This document shows positions 53,425 to 61,738 of a stretch of DNA of 64,000 nt, piece after piece. Origin of the DNA: Euryarchaeota archaeon UBA552 (GTDB lineage Archaea; Thermoplasmatota; Poseidoniia; Poseidoniales; Thalassarchaeaceae); contig DAMH01000027.1 in the NCBI GenBank assembly GCA_002499585.1, forward strand, positions 59,059 to 123,058, read 5' to 3'. A program made the translations under genes and the position numbers. Under the pieces are notes generated by a model. It did not search any database and was not told the DNA's origin. It saw only the letters and a list, made by a program, of their open reading frames with translations. Every line of letters starts with the position of its first letter. Position 1 is the stretch's first letter.

Positions 53425-54141
53425 TCACTCCTTCCTTACCCTTCCTCGCCCGGTTCGGCTGGGTGCGATGTGTCCTACCTTCTGGCCTGGAGGTGCTGTA
53501 CGAGGAACAGAGTTGGGTCCGTGAACGGCCTGATGGTTGCCGCCGCCATGGGGGTGATCAACAGGATTCATCGCCACTCCGCTGACAGTTGGGTACAATT
53601 TACCTCGTGCTTTGGCCCTTTTATGCGCCGCCCCAGCTTTCATGATTGGTTTCTCGGTGCGGCCATGTCCGGCCAGAACGCCAATTGTTGCTCTGCAAGA
53701 TGCTGGCAAGTCTTTCAATCTGCCACTTGGGAGTCTTACCCGAACCTTGTTGCCCATTCTAGTGTCAACGAAGGCTGAGTTTCCTCCGGATCGCGCGAAT
53801 TTACCCCCGTCCCCGGGTCTTGCTTCAACATTGCATACTGGAGTGCCCTCTGGAATTTTATCCAGCATGGTAACATTGCCGGGTCTGAGTGTGACTTTTG
53901 AGGAAAAGGCAATCTTTTGGCCAATGCTGATACCGTCGGGTGCGCCCATGTGGCCCAGTGTTCCATCTTCGAATCGTACCTTAGCGAGAGGAGCAGTGTG
54001 TGCTGGGCTGTGAACAAGGTCGATTACCTCGGCCATTTGCTCTGATACCCTGGGAAGGGAGTTCGCTGCTGGGAATCTGTGGCTGGCTACTCTGTTCTTG
54101 GGGCTTGATCCACGACGTTGCGAGCGAGTCCTCTTACCCAT
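53425..54141 (-). CDS. rpl2: Ribosomal protein uL2
   Basis: 238 residues from MGKRTRSQRRG. Conserved parts are NKVRVRLPSGRLKDLPASCRATIGVLAGHGRTEKP and the peptidyl-transferase-near GVAMNPVDHPHGGGNHQ, with the functional HGGG. An ATG 9 bases upstream is an alternative start. Confidence 0.97.
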   Translation of the reverse strand: MGKRTRSQRRGSSPKNRVASHRFPAANSLPRVSEQMAEVIDLVHSPAHTAPLAKVRFEDGTLGHMGAPDGISIGQKIAFSSKVTLRPGNVTMLDKIPEGTPVCNVEARPGDGGKFARSGGNSAFVDTRMGNKVRVRLPSGRLKDLPASCRATIGVLAGHGRTEKPIMKAGAAHKRAKARGKLYPTVSGVAMNPVDHPHGGGNHQAVHGPNSVPRTAPPGQKVGHIAPSRTGRGRVRKE

Positions 54142-54155
54142 GTCAATCACCCAGA

Positions 54156-54455
54156 TCAGAACGCTCCCAACTTCAACGCAGCTTCTTCTGCATCGTATCC
54201 TTCTGCTAGCCTCACACTCGCGTGTTTGCCAGTTCTTGTGATTTTCGTGTTTACTTTTGCCACTTTAACATCCAATAATGACTCTACTGCAGCCTTGATT
54301 TGTGGTTTCGTGGATTCTCTTCTGACGATGAACTCCAACCTGTTGCTGTTTTGTTGCCTTCTATCATCTCCGTCAGATACTCTACGTGCGTCGAGTGTCT
54401 TCTCTGTGATCCATGGCATCTGGATTATGGAATAGGGGTCTTTCATTTCTTTCAC
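54156..54455 (-). CDS. rpl23: Ribosomal protein uL23
   Basis: 99 residues. MPWITEKTLDARR, LEFIVRRESTKPQIKAAVESLLDVKVAKVNTKITRTGKHASVRL (around 33-80) define the family. Sits at the tunnel exit. Overlaps uL4 by 4 bases. Confidence 0.96.
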   Translation of the reverse strand: MKEMKDPYSIIQMPWITEKTLDARRVSDGDDRRQQNSNRLEFIVRRESTKPQIKAAVESLLDVKVAKVNTKITRTGKHASVRLAEGYDAEEAALKLGAF

Positions 54456-55330
54456 CTAATCTCCTCGATAGCCTTGGTTGTCCACACAGTGAGCCTTCCC
54501 AAATCACCGCCCGGTGCTAAGTGCTCAGCAGAAAGATCCTTTGCAGACACAACATCTACTCCTGGTACATTCCTAGCAGCCTTTGCAAGTGATCCCATAT
54601 CTGAAACCACGAGGAGTACGGATTTGGGCGTCCTTCTCTTCCTGCCCCTCATTTTTCCCTTCCCTGCTCGTATGGATCTTCCGTTCTTGGCCCGGTAAAG
54701 ATCCGCGCCGATACCAATTCCGTCCATTATGGCTACGAATTTTCTCGTGGCGTGTGAGATTGGGATCGACTCGAGGTCATGTGTCTCGCTGGCCCCATCT
54801 TTTTCTTCGACATAAGAATCCAGAACCACTGGGAATCGTAGAGCGCTGTCGAACTTGTGCCCTCTCAGTGCGACAAATTCCGGGTTAGAGCTTGCTGCAA
54901 TCGCAGAATCTCTTGCGATCCTTTTCTGCTTAGAGTTCATTTTCATTGCCCAATCTTTCTCTACCATTGGACCATGCGCCCTTCGTCCGCCTCTCGTGTG
55001 TGGGTTTTGAGCAGCCGTTCTTTGACCGGTCTTTCTCATAATCCGTGATACGCCGCGGCCTTTGCCCCACCATTCGACTGAATGTTTCATCCCGGCTTGA
55101 GGAGCCCTCTTGCCCCCGTGATTTCTGTGACCGTATGGTTGTCTCCGATTAGCTCGTGAGGAATGAACTGCATCTCTGACGATGTCTTCTCTTATTTCGG
55201 AGGAAAACGCTGAAGGAAGTTCCATTTTGGACCCTTTTCCTACTGATACGGCATAAGATTCGGACTGAAGTCCCGCGTCGACCTCTGTCTGCGAGATTGT
55301 GTTTTTCAGAGAATATGTTACCGCTTCCAT
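54452..55330 (-). CDS. rpl4: Ribosomal protein uL4
   Basis: 292 residues, the archaeal/eukaryotic-size uL4. NRRQPYGHRNHGGKRAPQAGMKHSVEWWGKGRGVSRI marks the long tunnel loop; later stretches GRSIRAGKGKMRGRKRRTPKSVLLVVSD and VPGVDVVSAKDLSAEHLAPGGDLGRLTVWTTKAIEEI match the conserved C-terminal half. Confidence 0.96.
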   Translation of the reverse strand: MEAVTYSLKNTISQTEVDAGLQSESYAVSVGKGSKMELPSAFSSEIREDIVRDAVHSSRANRRQPYGHRNHGGKRAPQAGMKHSVEWWGKGRGVSRIMRKTGQRTAAQNPHTRGGRRAHGPMVEKDWAMKMNSKQKRIARDSAIAASSNPEFVALRGHKFDSALRFPVVLDSYVEEKDGASETHDLESIPISHATRKFVAIMDGIGIGADLYRAKNGRSIRAGKGKMRGRKRRTPKSVLLVVSDMGSLAKAARNVPGVDVVSAKDLSAEHLAPGGDLGRLTVWTTKAIEEIR

Positions 55331-55334
55331 GTTA

Positions 55335-56411
55335 TCACACTCCCTGCTTTGATGCGGTGCTGACGTAAGTCAGATCTATTGGATGGCTGTTCTTTCGAGG
55401 CCTGATAGGATCTCTTAGCCTGAGTAACCTCTTGGCCGGACCGGGTAGACTGCCTTGAACAAGAACGTAGGCATTCTTCACCTCTCCGTAGTTGAGGAAT
55501 CCTCCAGCAGGAGTTATTTCGTTGGTTAGCGGGGTTGATATTCGTAGTAGTCTTTTATTCAATTCGGTCCTCTGATGGTAACCCATCTGCCCGGCCTGGG
55601 GTACGGTCGACCTGACATAGCCCGTACCGAAGTCACCAAGGTTTCCGGCTTGCCGTCTTTTCTTACTATTCTTGTGACTTAGGAGTTTAACACCCCATCT
55701 CTTAACTGAACCTTGGAAACCCTTGCCTTTTGTGATTCCGATCACGTCAATTTCCTGCCCATCTTCCCAAACGTCTTCAATTGTAATCTCTGCCCCGAGC
55801 CGTTCCTTCGCCCACTCAAGTTTCTCGACAGGCGTCCCACCGACAAGATTCAATTCCATTATCTCGGAAGTTTTGCTGGGGGATCCAGATACCAAATTAG
55901 GTTGAGTGGCCGCAATGATTCTTACCTCGATCAAATCTGCGGAGGTTAGGGCGTCGTAGGCTGTTTGGTTGAATCCCGTAGATCGTGATGGTATTCTACC
56001 TCCCCTCTTTGCAGGCTTCCTTCCTTCTGAGGCGTCTCTTTCTCCGCGAGTTGCGTTGGCGAGTCTAGGTACGATTCCTGGGGGCAAATCGTCTGGCTCG
56101 CACCAAACCTCTCCAGCAGTCCTGAGCCCATAGGGATCCATCGAGTAACCTCTGACTCCCAGAATTCTCATAGGGGGTGTCTCGACAACTGTTACTGCTT
56201 TTCGAACCTCCTGACCTGCGCTGGTGGACGTTGGGTTCGTGTTTTTTACCAGAACGTGAGTCATTCCTGCTTTCCAACCGGCGAAACCCTGGACTCGTAT
56301 TCCTTGGGCATTGGTGTCTGGCCAAGCAGTGACAGTACCATAGGGGCGGTTAGCACGCTTGCGCGGGCTAAAGCCCATGCTTCCCCTTCGAGGTCGGTGT
56401 TTGTCTGCCAT
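55335..56411 (-). CDS. rpl3: Ribosomal protein uL3
   Basis: 358 residues, the archaeal length. Conserved parts include RRGSMGFSPRKRA, DVIGITKGKGFQGSVKRWGVKLLSHKNSKKRRQAGNLGDFGTGYVRSTVPQAGQMGYHQRTELNKRLLRI (across the centre) and the glycine-rich loop near the peptidyl-transferase centre. It is the first gene of the cluster, preceded by a leader of about 160 bases. Confidence 0.96.
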   Translation of the reverse strand: MADKHRPRRGSMGFSPRKRANRPYGTVTAWPDTNAQGIRVQGFAGWKAGMTHVLVKNTNPTSTSAGQEVRKAVTVVETPPMRILGVRGYSMDPYGLRTAGEVWCEPDDLPPGIVPRLANATRGERDASEGRKPAKRGGRIPSRSTGFNQTAYDALTSADLIEVRIIAATQPNLVSGSPSKTSEIMELNLVGGTPVEKLEWAKERLGAEITIEDVWEDGQEIDVIGITKGKGFQGSVKRWGVKLLSHKNSKKRRQAGNLGDFGTGYVRSTVPQAGQMGYHQRTELNKRLLRISTPLTNEITPAGGFLNYGEVKNAYVLVQGSLPGPAKRLLRLRDPIRPRKNSHPIDLTYVSTASKQGV

Positions 56412-56609
56412 GTTATGGTCTCCGTGTTTTTTACCGGTTTAGGTCGCTGATGCGACGGTCGCCGGGCGCGTAGCGAAAGGAGAGGACCGTGACATCGGAC
56501 CTCGTCGCCAGATTGGGCGACGCGGACCTCGGGGTGCATTTGCAGAGCCCTGTTATGTCTGGTACTCCTCGTTACGAGCGGCCCTGCGACCTGCCATTCA
56601 TTTATGAAA
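56412..56609 (-). promoter_or_regulatory. Promoter and long leader of the ribosomal protein cluster
   Basis: A TATA-like CATAAATG (in 56599-56609) predicts a start around 56575, leaving about 160 untranslated bases before rpl3, unlike the leaderless genes elsewhere in the window. The leader can form GTCGCC-CAATCT-GGCGAC and GTCGC-ATCA-GCGAC hairpins and contains a repeated GAGGTCCG. It could be a site of autogenous control by a ribosomal protein. No ORF in it looks real. Confidence 0.5.
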
Positions 56610-56660
56610 GAATCGGATGCAGTGACTCATTCCAAACAGCTCTTCGTTCCATTGTAATGC

Positions 56661-56667
56661 TTTAGAA
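56661..56667 (+). promoter_or_regulatory. TATA-like element of the helicase gene
   Basis: TTTAGAA at -32 to -26 from the ATG at 56693, in the context GCTTTAGAACC; consistent with a leaderless transcript but weaker than other examples. Confidence 0.45.
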
Positions 56668-56692
56668 CCGCGCGCGAAAGGAACTCCCTGCG

Positions 56693-58432
56693 ATGATCCC
56701 CCACGTGATCCACCCCTTACTTCGCAAAGATGTCATCGAGGCACGTGCGTATCAGCTGGAAGGAGTAGCGGAGACCCTTGAAGCATCGACTCTATTGATT
56801 TATCCGACGGCAGCAGGCAAAACAGTCGTCTCTGCCATGGTTGTGGCTGAAAAGATTCACCAGGAAAGCGGATTTGCAGTGCTATTGGCACCTACAGTGG
56901 GGTTGGTTGATCAACACTACAAGACGTTCAAAAATTGGTTTTCAGAAGACATCAGGGTCAATACTCTGACTGGATCCCAACCCGCTAAACGAAGGAAAGG
57001 CGTATGGCAATCTTCGGATCTTGTGGTTGCAACCCCTCAGGTCTTTCGGAACGACGTTCAAAACGGCCTGTTGGATCCTAGTGACCTCTCCATGCTTGTA
57101 TTGGATGAGGCCCATCACTCAGTCGGCAATCATGCCATGGGGCAGTCAGCTGACCTTTACGTCGATTGTAGTGACTCCCGCATCTTGGCTATGACAGCCA
57201 GTCCCGGTTACTCAAAACGGCATGTCCAAGACCTTTGCAAAAGGTTGGCCATCAATAGAATTCACATGAGGTCTTCCTCGGACTCCAGCGTGAAGAAATA
57301 CCTCTCTGAATTAGATATCCTTGAAATCAGAGTTGACGTCCCCGTTGACTTGAAGAAATTAGCTCATCCTTTCAATGAATGGCAAGAGAGCCTCGTGGAC
57401 GTGGAAAGAAGGCTTGGAAGATATGTACATGAAGGCAGGATAGGCTATGCTGGCCTTTCTGGTGCGATGGACAGAGCAAAAGGAGCTATCAGAAGGGGGG
57501 ATGGTTCTGCATATGCATCAGTCTCCAGATTAGCACTAGCAATGACGCTCAACCACCTCATTAATCATCTACTATCCCAAGGAGTGGGTGCAGCGCGGGA
57601 ATTCTTATCCAGAAAGGCCATGGGCGAATCCAGAACAAAGAAATCAGGCCGGGATTTTCTCAAAGATCACAGAGTTTCTACCCTAATGAGCCAGCTGGAC
57701 GGATTGACCGAGATTCATAGCAAGATAGGTACGGTAAGAAGGCTTGTGGTAGAGAGGTTAAGGAGGAATCCAAAATCAAAAATCATCATTTTTGCCACAT
57801 TCAGAGACACAGTATCGTCTATTCACAAAGCGATCGAGAACATTGATGATGTGAAGGCGCTAAAATTTGTGGGTCAGGCCAAAAAGAACGGCGTGGGCCT
57901 TACCTCCTCCCAGCAAATCGAAACGATAGACCTCTTTAGGAAAGGGGATGCGAACGTTCTGGTTGCCACCTCTGTCGGCGAAGAAGGACTAGACATACCA
58001 TCTGCCGACCTCGTGGTCTTCTATGAGCCCGTGGGAAGTGAGATAAGGACCATTCAAAGAAGGGGTCGAACTGGCAGGAGGAGGCAGGGAGACGTAATTG
58101 TTCTCATAGCTGAAGGAACTCGGGACGAGGGTGCTGCGAACTCTTCCCAGAGAAGGGAAGAGGCGATGTTAAGATCAATCCATTCGGTGCGCAGAAGCTT
58201 GTTAGTTGGTCCAATTGACTATAGCGTTCTAGATTCGTTCTCGGTTTCAAGTGAACAGGGTTTGATCGATGCGTCTTCATTTATTCAGGAAGAAAGGGAG
58301 AGGTACAAACATAAATTTTCCATTTCAGACACCTCAAATGAGGGGGCATCTCCCCGAGTTCCTGAATCAGCTGGAGGGCTTGATGCCAAGACTTTCAGAC
58401 CCTGGGGCCAGTCTGGGTTGGATGACTTTTGA
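56693..58432 (+). CDS. Hef/FANCM-like superfamily 2 helicase without nuclease domain
   Basis: 579 residues. Walker A PTAAGKT at 38-44, DEAH at 138-141 and motif VI QRRGRTGRRRQGD near 460 are present; the insert between the RecA lobes fits the Hef/FANCM family, which remodels stalled replication forks. Unlike full Hef, no ERCC4/XPF nuclease domain follows. The C-terminus ends in QSGLDDF, resembling a PCNA-interacting motif. Its convergent neighbour ends 12 bases away. Confidence 0.9.
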   Translation: MIPHVIHPLLRKDVIEARAYQLEGVAETLEASTLLIYPTAAGKTVVSAMVVAEKIHQESGFAVLLAPTVGLVDQHYKTFKNWFSEDIRVNTLTGSQPAKRRKGVWQSSDLVVATPQVFRNDVQNGLLDPSDLSMLVLDEAHHSVGNHAMGQSADLYVDCSDSRILAMTASPGYSKRHVQDLCKRLAINRIHMRSSSDSSVKKYLSELDILEIRVDVPVDLKKLAHPFNEWQESLVDVERRLGRYVHEGRIGYAGLSGAMDRAKGAIRRGDGSAYASVSRLALAMTLNHLINHLLSQGVGAAREFLSRKAMGESRTKKSGRDFLKDHRVSTLMSQLDGLTEIHSKIGTVRRLVVERLRRNPKSKIIIFATFRDTVSSIHKAIENIDDVKALKFVGQAKKNGVGLTSSQQIETIDLFRKGDANVLVATSVGEEGLDIPSADLVVFYEPVGSEIRTIQRRGRTGRRRQGDVIVLIAEGTRDEGAANSSQRREEAMLRSIHSVRRSLLVGPIDYSVLDSFSVSSEQGLIDASSFIQEERERYKHKFSISDTSNEGASPRVPESAGGLDAKTFRPWGQSGLDDF

Positions 58433-58444
58433 GCCTCAGGTACT

Positions 58445-59305
58445 TCAGTCGCCGATTACTGCTACTCGTGTCTTGAGCATCGCAAGCCTCGTTGGGAAGT
58501 TGCCTGTCAAGAAGGCTATGTATTCGCAAAAGTGGATTACAGGAATGTTGGTGTTTAGACCTGTTGACCTGGACGCCTTTCCTTGATAGATGTCCAGAAC
58601 CCCGTGGGACAGCGTGCAAGCGCTTATTATCATCTGAGCACCCATTGATTTGGCATCGGAGAGTATCGTTGCGGATTGCCTCAGAACGGTATTTTCCTCT
58701 GAGAATATCCCCGGTGTTCCTGCTGATGATGTCCTGGAGGTATATCTGATCGGCGTACCTCCTGAAGACTCTATTATCGATTCCATGTACCATGGATCAA
58801 AAATATCATCGCCGCCTACAAGCCCTTCCTGCTGGAGGTTCGGGCCATAATAAGGTCCTAGTCTGGATGATATTGGGTTCTTCACCTTCTTCAGGAAATT
58901 ATCCAGCCCTAGATCTTCGACTATGACATGCAAGAAATGTCTAATTTTTATTGACCCTTCGAGGGATCTTCCAGTAGTTTTTTGCAGTGTCTTGTTGACT
59001 TCCCCCATTAGGCTCGGGTCAGATTTCATCATTTCCAAGTCCTCATGCAAGGTGGCTGCAGTCGTGGCACACGGGGTGATGATATCCAGCCCCAGATCCT
59101 CTGCCATGGACATGGTCCTTGCATTGAGTGTTATCTGCAAACGCCTGTTCGCCTGGCCCAATATACCTGCACCGCAGCTGGTTGCACCAGGCATGTCTAT
59201 CAAGTCTACATCTAGGGATCTGCAGGCTGCACGCATCGTCTCATCCACCTCTGGAGCGCTGCTGTGGGCAACATTTCCGGGGTGGTATGCGTACCGAACC
59301 GGCAT
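58445..59305 (-). CDS. HdrB-like CCG-domain protein with most ligand cysteines replaced
   Basis: 286 residues, aligning over full length with HdrB (heterodisulfide reductase B) and the C-terminal half of thiol:fumarate reductase TfrB. The two CCG motifs normally supply ten cysteines; only C44 (TSCGAG), C79 (TPCATT) and C230 (SACTLSH) remain. N11 and P151 occupy single-Cys positions, S193-S194 replace the second CC, and T82 and S233 replace the second Cys of each CxxC. Non-cubane iron-sulfur clusters are thus unlikely. The gene starts 12 bases after the flavodoxin/SdhB-like gene, indicating an operon. Confidence 0.8.
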   Translation of the reverse strand: MPVRYAYHPGNVAHSSAPEVDETMRAACRSLDVDLIDMPGATSCGAGILGQANRRLQITLNARTMSMAEDLGLDIITPCATTAATLHEDLEMMKSDPSLMGEVNKTLQKTTGRSLEGSIKIRHFLHVIVEDLGLDNFLKKVKNPISSRLGPYYGPNLQQEGLVGGDDIFDPWYMESIIESSGGTPIRYTSRTSSAGTPGIFSEENTVLRQSATILSDAKSMGAQMIISACTLSHGVLDIYQGKASRSTGLNTNIPVIHFCEYIAFLTGNFPTRLAMLKTRVAVIGD

Positions 59306-59317
59306 TCCAATTTCTCC

Positions 59318-61528
59318 TCAGAATCTGCGATCAAGGGTGTTAAAGATAGATACTACTTCATAGTGCTTGTCCACTCTCTTGTTGAATTGTTTGGGCATCT
59401 TACCAATTCCAGCTGGAGGTACTACCAGTCCGAGGATGTCGTTGACCATCTTACCACCGGTTCTTGTGAAACCGGTCAGCATTCTTGCTGTGACGCCGGA
59501 GGTCAGGTTCGAGAGTAGTCCAAGGGGACCTAGAACTTGCCTGTAGAGTACCGTATCATTTACTCTTCCGCTGCTTTTGAGAGTCCATGCATACCACCAC
59601 ACATGTTTCCCATGACGACCGTTGTACCCATTTGATTCCAATGCACTGGTTCTGGCTTCCGAAAGGGCATTTTGAACGCCTCTGCCGGCAAGGGGTTGTC
59701 TGGCCATCGGAGCTAAGTCGGTTTCAGCCAGTATCGCATCTGGTCCGCTCAGGATTTTGTCGATTTGTTTGATCTTCTTGTCAGAGGTTCTGGAATCGGA
59801 CTTCTTGATCCAAAGGTCTAGACATACCGACGGACCGAGGTAGGAGTTAGCATAGGCTACAGAGTCTGAGCAGGAATGCAATATCTGGGATCCGAATCTG
59901 TTTGACATGGCATGTAGCTTCGTGGCTTCGACAGCACTCATTGGCCCGATAAGGGTCCCCTGATCAGTCCTCAGGGCCTCCCTTGTCTTAGACACATGCC
60001 AGACTGATGCTTCTTGTCTTTTCTTTGTAAGCGCACTGAAATCCACGCATAAGTCCCTTACAACGTCGTAACCGGGAAGTGGCTCAATTTTCATAACAAT
60101 CGAACCGGGGCGCCCGTTGGAGAGTTGCTCTATCCGGGTGATGCCGGGGAGAGTTATGCGTCCATTGACGGATATGGCGGTGTTGGGGTCATGTGGAGCT
60201 CCGTCTGTGAAACACAAACTGCCGTCATGTGTCCTTTGGATGGACCTGAGGGCCTCGAGCAAGGTCATGTGGCCTGGGAGCGAGCATAACCAAGTGTCGA
60301 GTCCACTCGTTTTCTCATGAGGGTCGTACCTGAACACTCCCAGTTGAATTTCGACTTCTTCGCCGTGCAAGTCTGGGATGCTGAAGCCGTCTTCACCATC
60401 GGCTACCACTGCACCGCCATCAGCCATGTCGCGTATGGAATCAATGAGCTCTTCGTGCAAGTTTCCTGAGTCATCGACTGCCGAGAGCATGGTTAGGGCT
60501 TCAGAGGCCCATTCCGATGCTACGGCCTCATAGTCCACATCGCAGTCTACGCGGGCTGCCACGCGCCTTGCACCTAACTCTTCCAACTTGTTGTCCCAAT
60601 CTTTTCCTGATTGGCAAAACAACTCGTATGAGGTGTCTCCGAGAGCGAGTACCGAGAAGGAAACGCCGTCCATTTTTGGGGCGCTTCCCGAGGAGGCGGC
60701 CAACCAAAGGGCCTCTGCATTGTCTGGCATCTCTCCTTCGCCCCATGTCGAGCAGATGATGGCGACTCTTTTCATCGACGCCATGGCATTGATGTCAAAG
60801 CCGTCCATGTCATGAACGATTCCTTTCAATCCATAATTTTCAGCTCTCTTTGCGAAATTGGATGCTAGTTGTTCGGAATTCCCCGATTGAGAACCAAAGA
60901 ATATGTTCAGTGTTCTGTCTCCGGTTCCGAGTAAATCCTCAAGGCCGCCTCCAACGGCAATTTTATCCTTATTTTGATCCGTTTCGATCGCTTTTTCATC
61001 AGGGGTCTCTGGGACAGATCGGACTTCTCCTATTTTGCTTGGGTCGTAGGCTCCCGACGAGTCTACTACGGATAGGTGGGAAAGTGCTTCTGAAGTAAAT
61101 AGTGCTGCAGGCTTATCATAATCTACGTCACAATCAACCCTAGTGACCAGCCTATTTGCTCCTTGTTTTTCGAACCATTGGTCCCAGTCTTTTCCAGATT
61201 GACAGAAAAGATCGTATGACGAATCCCCTAGGGAACATACTGCAAAATGGCAGGTGGTCAAGGAGGGGAGGGAATCGCCTTGGGCTTGCTGCCAAAGATC
61301 CTCTGCATTGTCAGGCATCTCCCCCTCACCCCATGTGCTGCAGTAAATTAGGACCCTGTTGTAACTAGATAGGTCGGAAATTTTTATTTCGTCCATCCCT
61401 TTTACGATCGGTTCAAGGCCGTGTGATTTGGCTTCTTTGGCGGCTTTGGTGCAGAGGTCCTCAGCGTTGCCGGACTGGGATCCGTAAAGTATCAGCAAGG
61501 GAAGTTCGGAGGACATTGTAATCACCAT
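59318..61528 (-). CDS. Tandem flavodoxin fused to SdhB-like domain lacking iron-sulfur ligands
   Basis: 736 residues, or 732 if the second ATG at 61516 is used. Flavodoxin 1 (about 9-153) and flavodoxin 2 (about 206-350) each carry the FMN loops GSQSGN, STWGEGEMPDNA and LGDSSY/LGDTSY...FCQSGKDWD, closest to the CysJ flavodoxin domain. Residues about 390-630 match SdhB: VFRYDPHEK, EPLPGYDVVRDLCVDF and YLGPS are clear. But the 2Fe-2S cysteines are absent (FTDGAPHDPNTAISVNG), and of the 3Fe/4Fe ligands only C553 aligns. The last 100 residues match nothing I know. No NADPH/FAD reductase domain is present. Confidence 0.85.
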   Translation of the reverse strand: MVITMSSELPLLILYGSQSGNAEDLCTKAAKEAKSHGLEPIVKGMDEIKISDLSSYNRVLIYCSTWGEGEMPDNAEDLWQQAQGDSLPSLTTCHFAVCSLGDSSYDLFCQSGKDWDQWFEKQGANRLVTRVDCDVDYDKPAALFTSEALSHLSVVDSSGAYDPSKIGEVRSVPETPDEKAIETDQNKDKIAVGGGLEDLLGTGDRTLNIFFGSQSGNSEQLASNFAKRAENYGLKGIVHDMDGFDINAMASMKRVAIICSTWGEGEMPDNAEALWLAASSGSAPKMDGVSFSVLALGDTSYELFCQSGKDWDNKLEELGARRVAARVDCDVDYEAVASEWASEALTMLSAVDDSGNLHEELIDSIRDMADGGAVVADGEDGFSIPDLHGEEVEIQLGVFRYDPHEKTSGLDTWLCSLPGHMTLLEALRSIQRTHDGSLCFTDGAPHDPNTAISVNGRITLPGITRIEQLSNGRPGSIVMKIEPLPGYDVVRDLCVDFSALTKKRQEASVWHVSKTREALRTDQGTLIGPMSAVEATKLHAMSNRFGSQILHSCSDSVAYANSYLGPSVCLDLWIKKSDSRTSDKKIKQIDKILSGPDAILAETDLAPMARQPLAGRGVQNALSEARTSALESNGYNGRHGKHVWWYAWTLKSSGRVNDTVLYRQVLGPLGLLSNLTSGVTARMLTGFTRTGGKMVNDILGLVVPPAGIGKMPKQFNKRVDKHYEVVSIFNTLDRRF

Positions 61529-61738
61529 ACCTTGCGGTTGTAATATGAGGGAACATATGGCGATTATTGAACATGTGGATCCTAGGGTAATCGAAAAGCG
61601 TCTGTTGCGGTGATTCTACGGTCTCGAGGGAACATTCCAAATCATGCTCTACATTGGATTTTGAGAAGTTTCACGGTTTCAGGAATTTGGGCTTCAGGAT
61701 TTTTCCACTGTGTTTGGTAGTCGATCATGGAGGGGGAG
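61529..61738. other. Intergenic gap between the flavodoxin-fusion gene and the thermosome
   Basis: 210 bases without a gene. On the minus strand there are TATA-like CATATTA and CATATG sequences just before the two candidate start codons of the flavodoxin fusion; which is used is undecided. No convincing RNA structure is seen. Confidence 0.5.

Noticed and set aside
61516..61528. Firm choice between the two start codons of the flavodoxin-fusion gene
   Set aside because: Both have a TATA-like sequence at suitable distance; the difference is four residues and cannot be settled here.
58445..61528. Simple pseudogene explanation for the cysteine-poor redox pair
   Set aside because: Both frames are long and uninterrupted, closely spaced, and conserved non-cysteine motifs and both FMN sites are intact.
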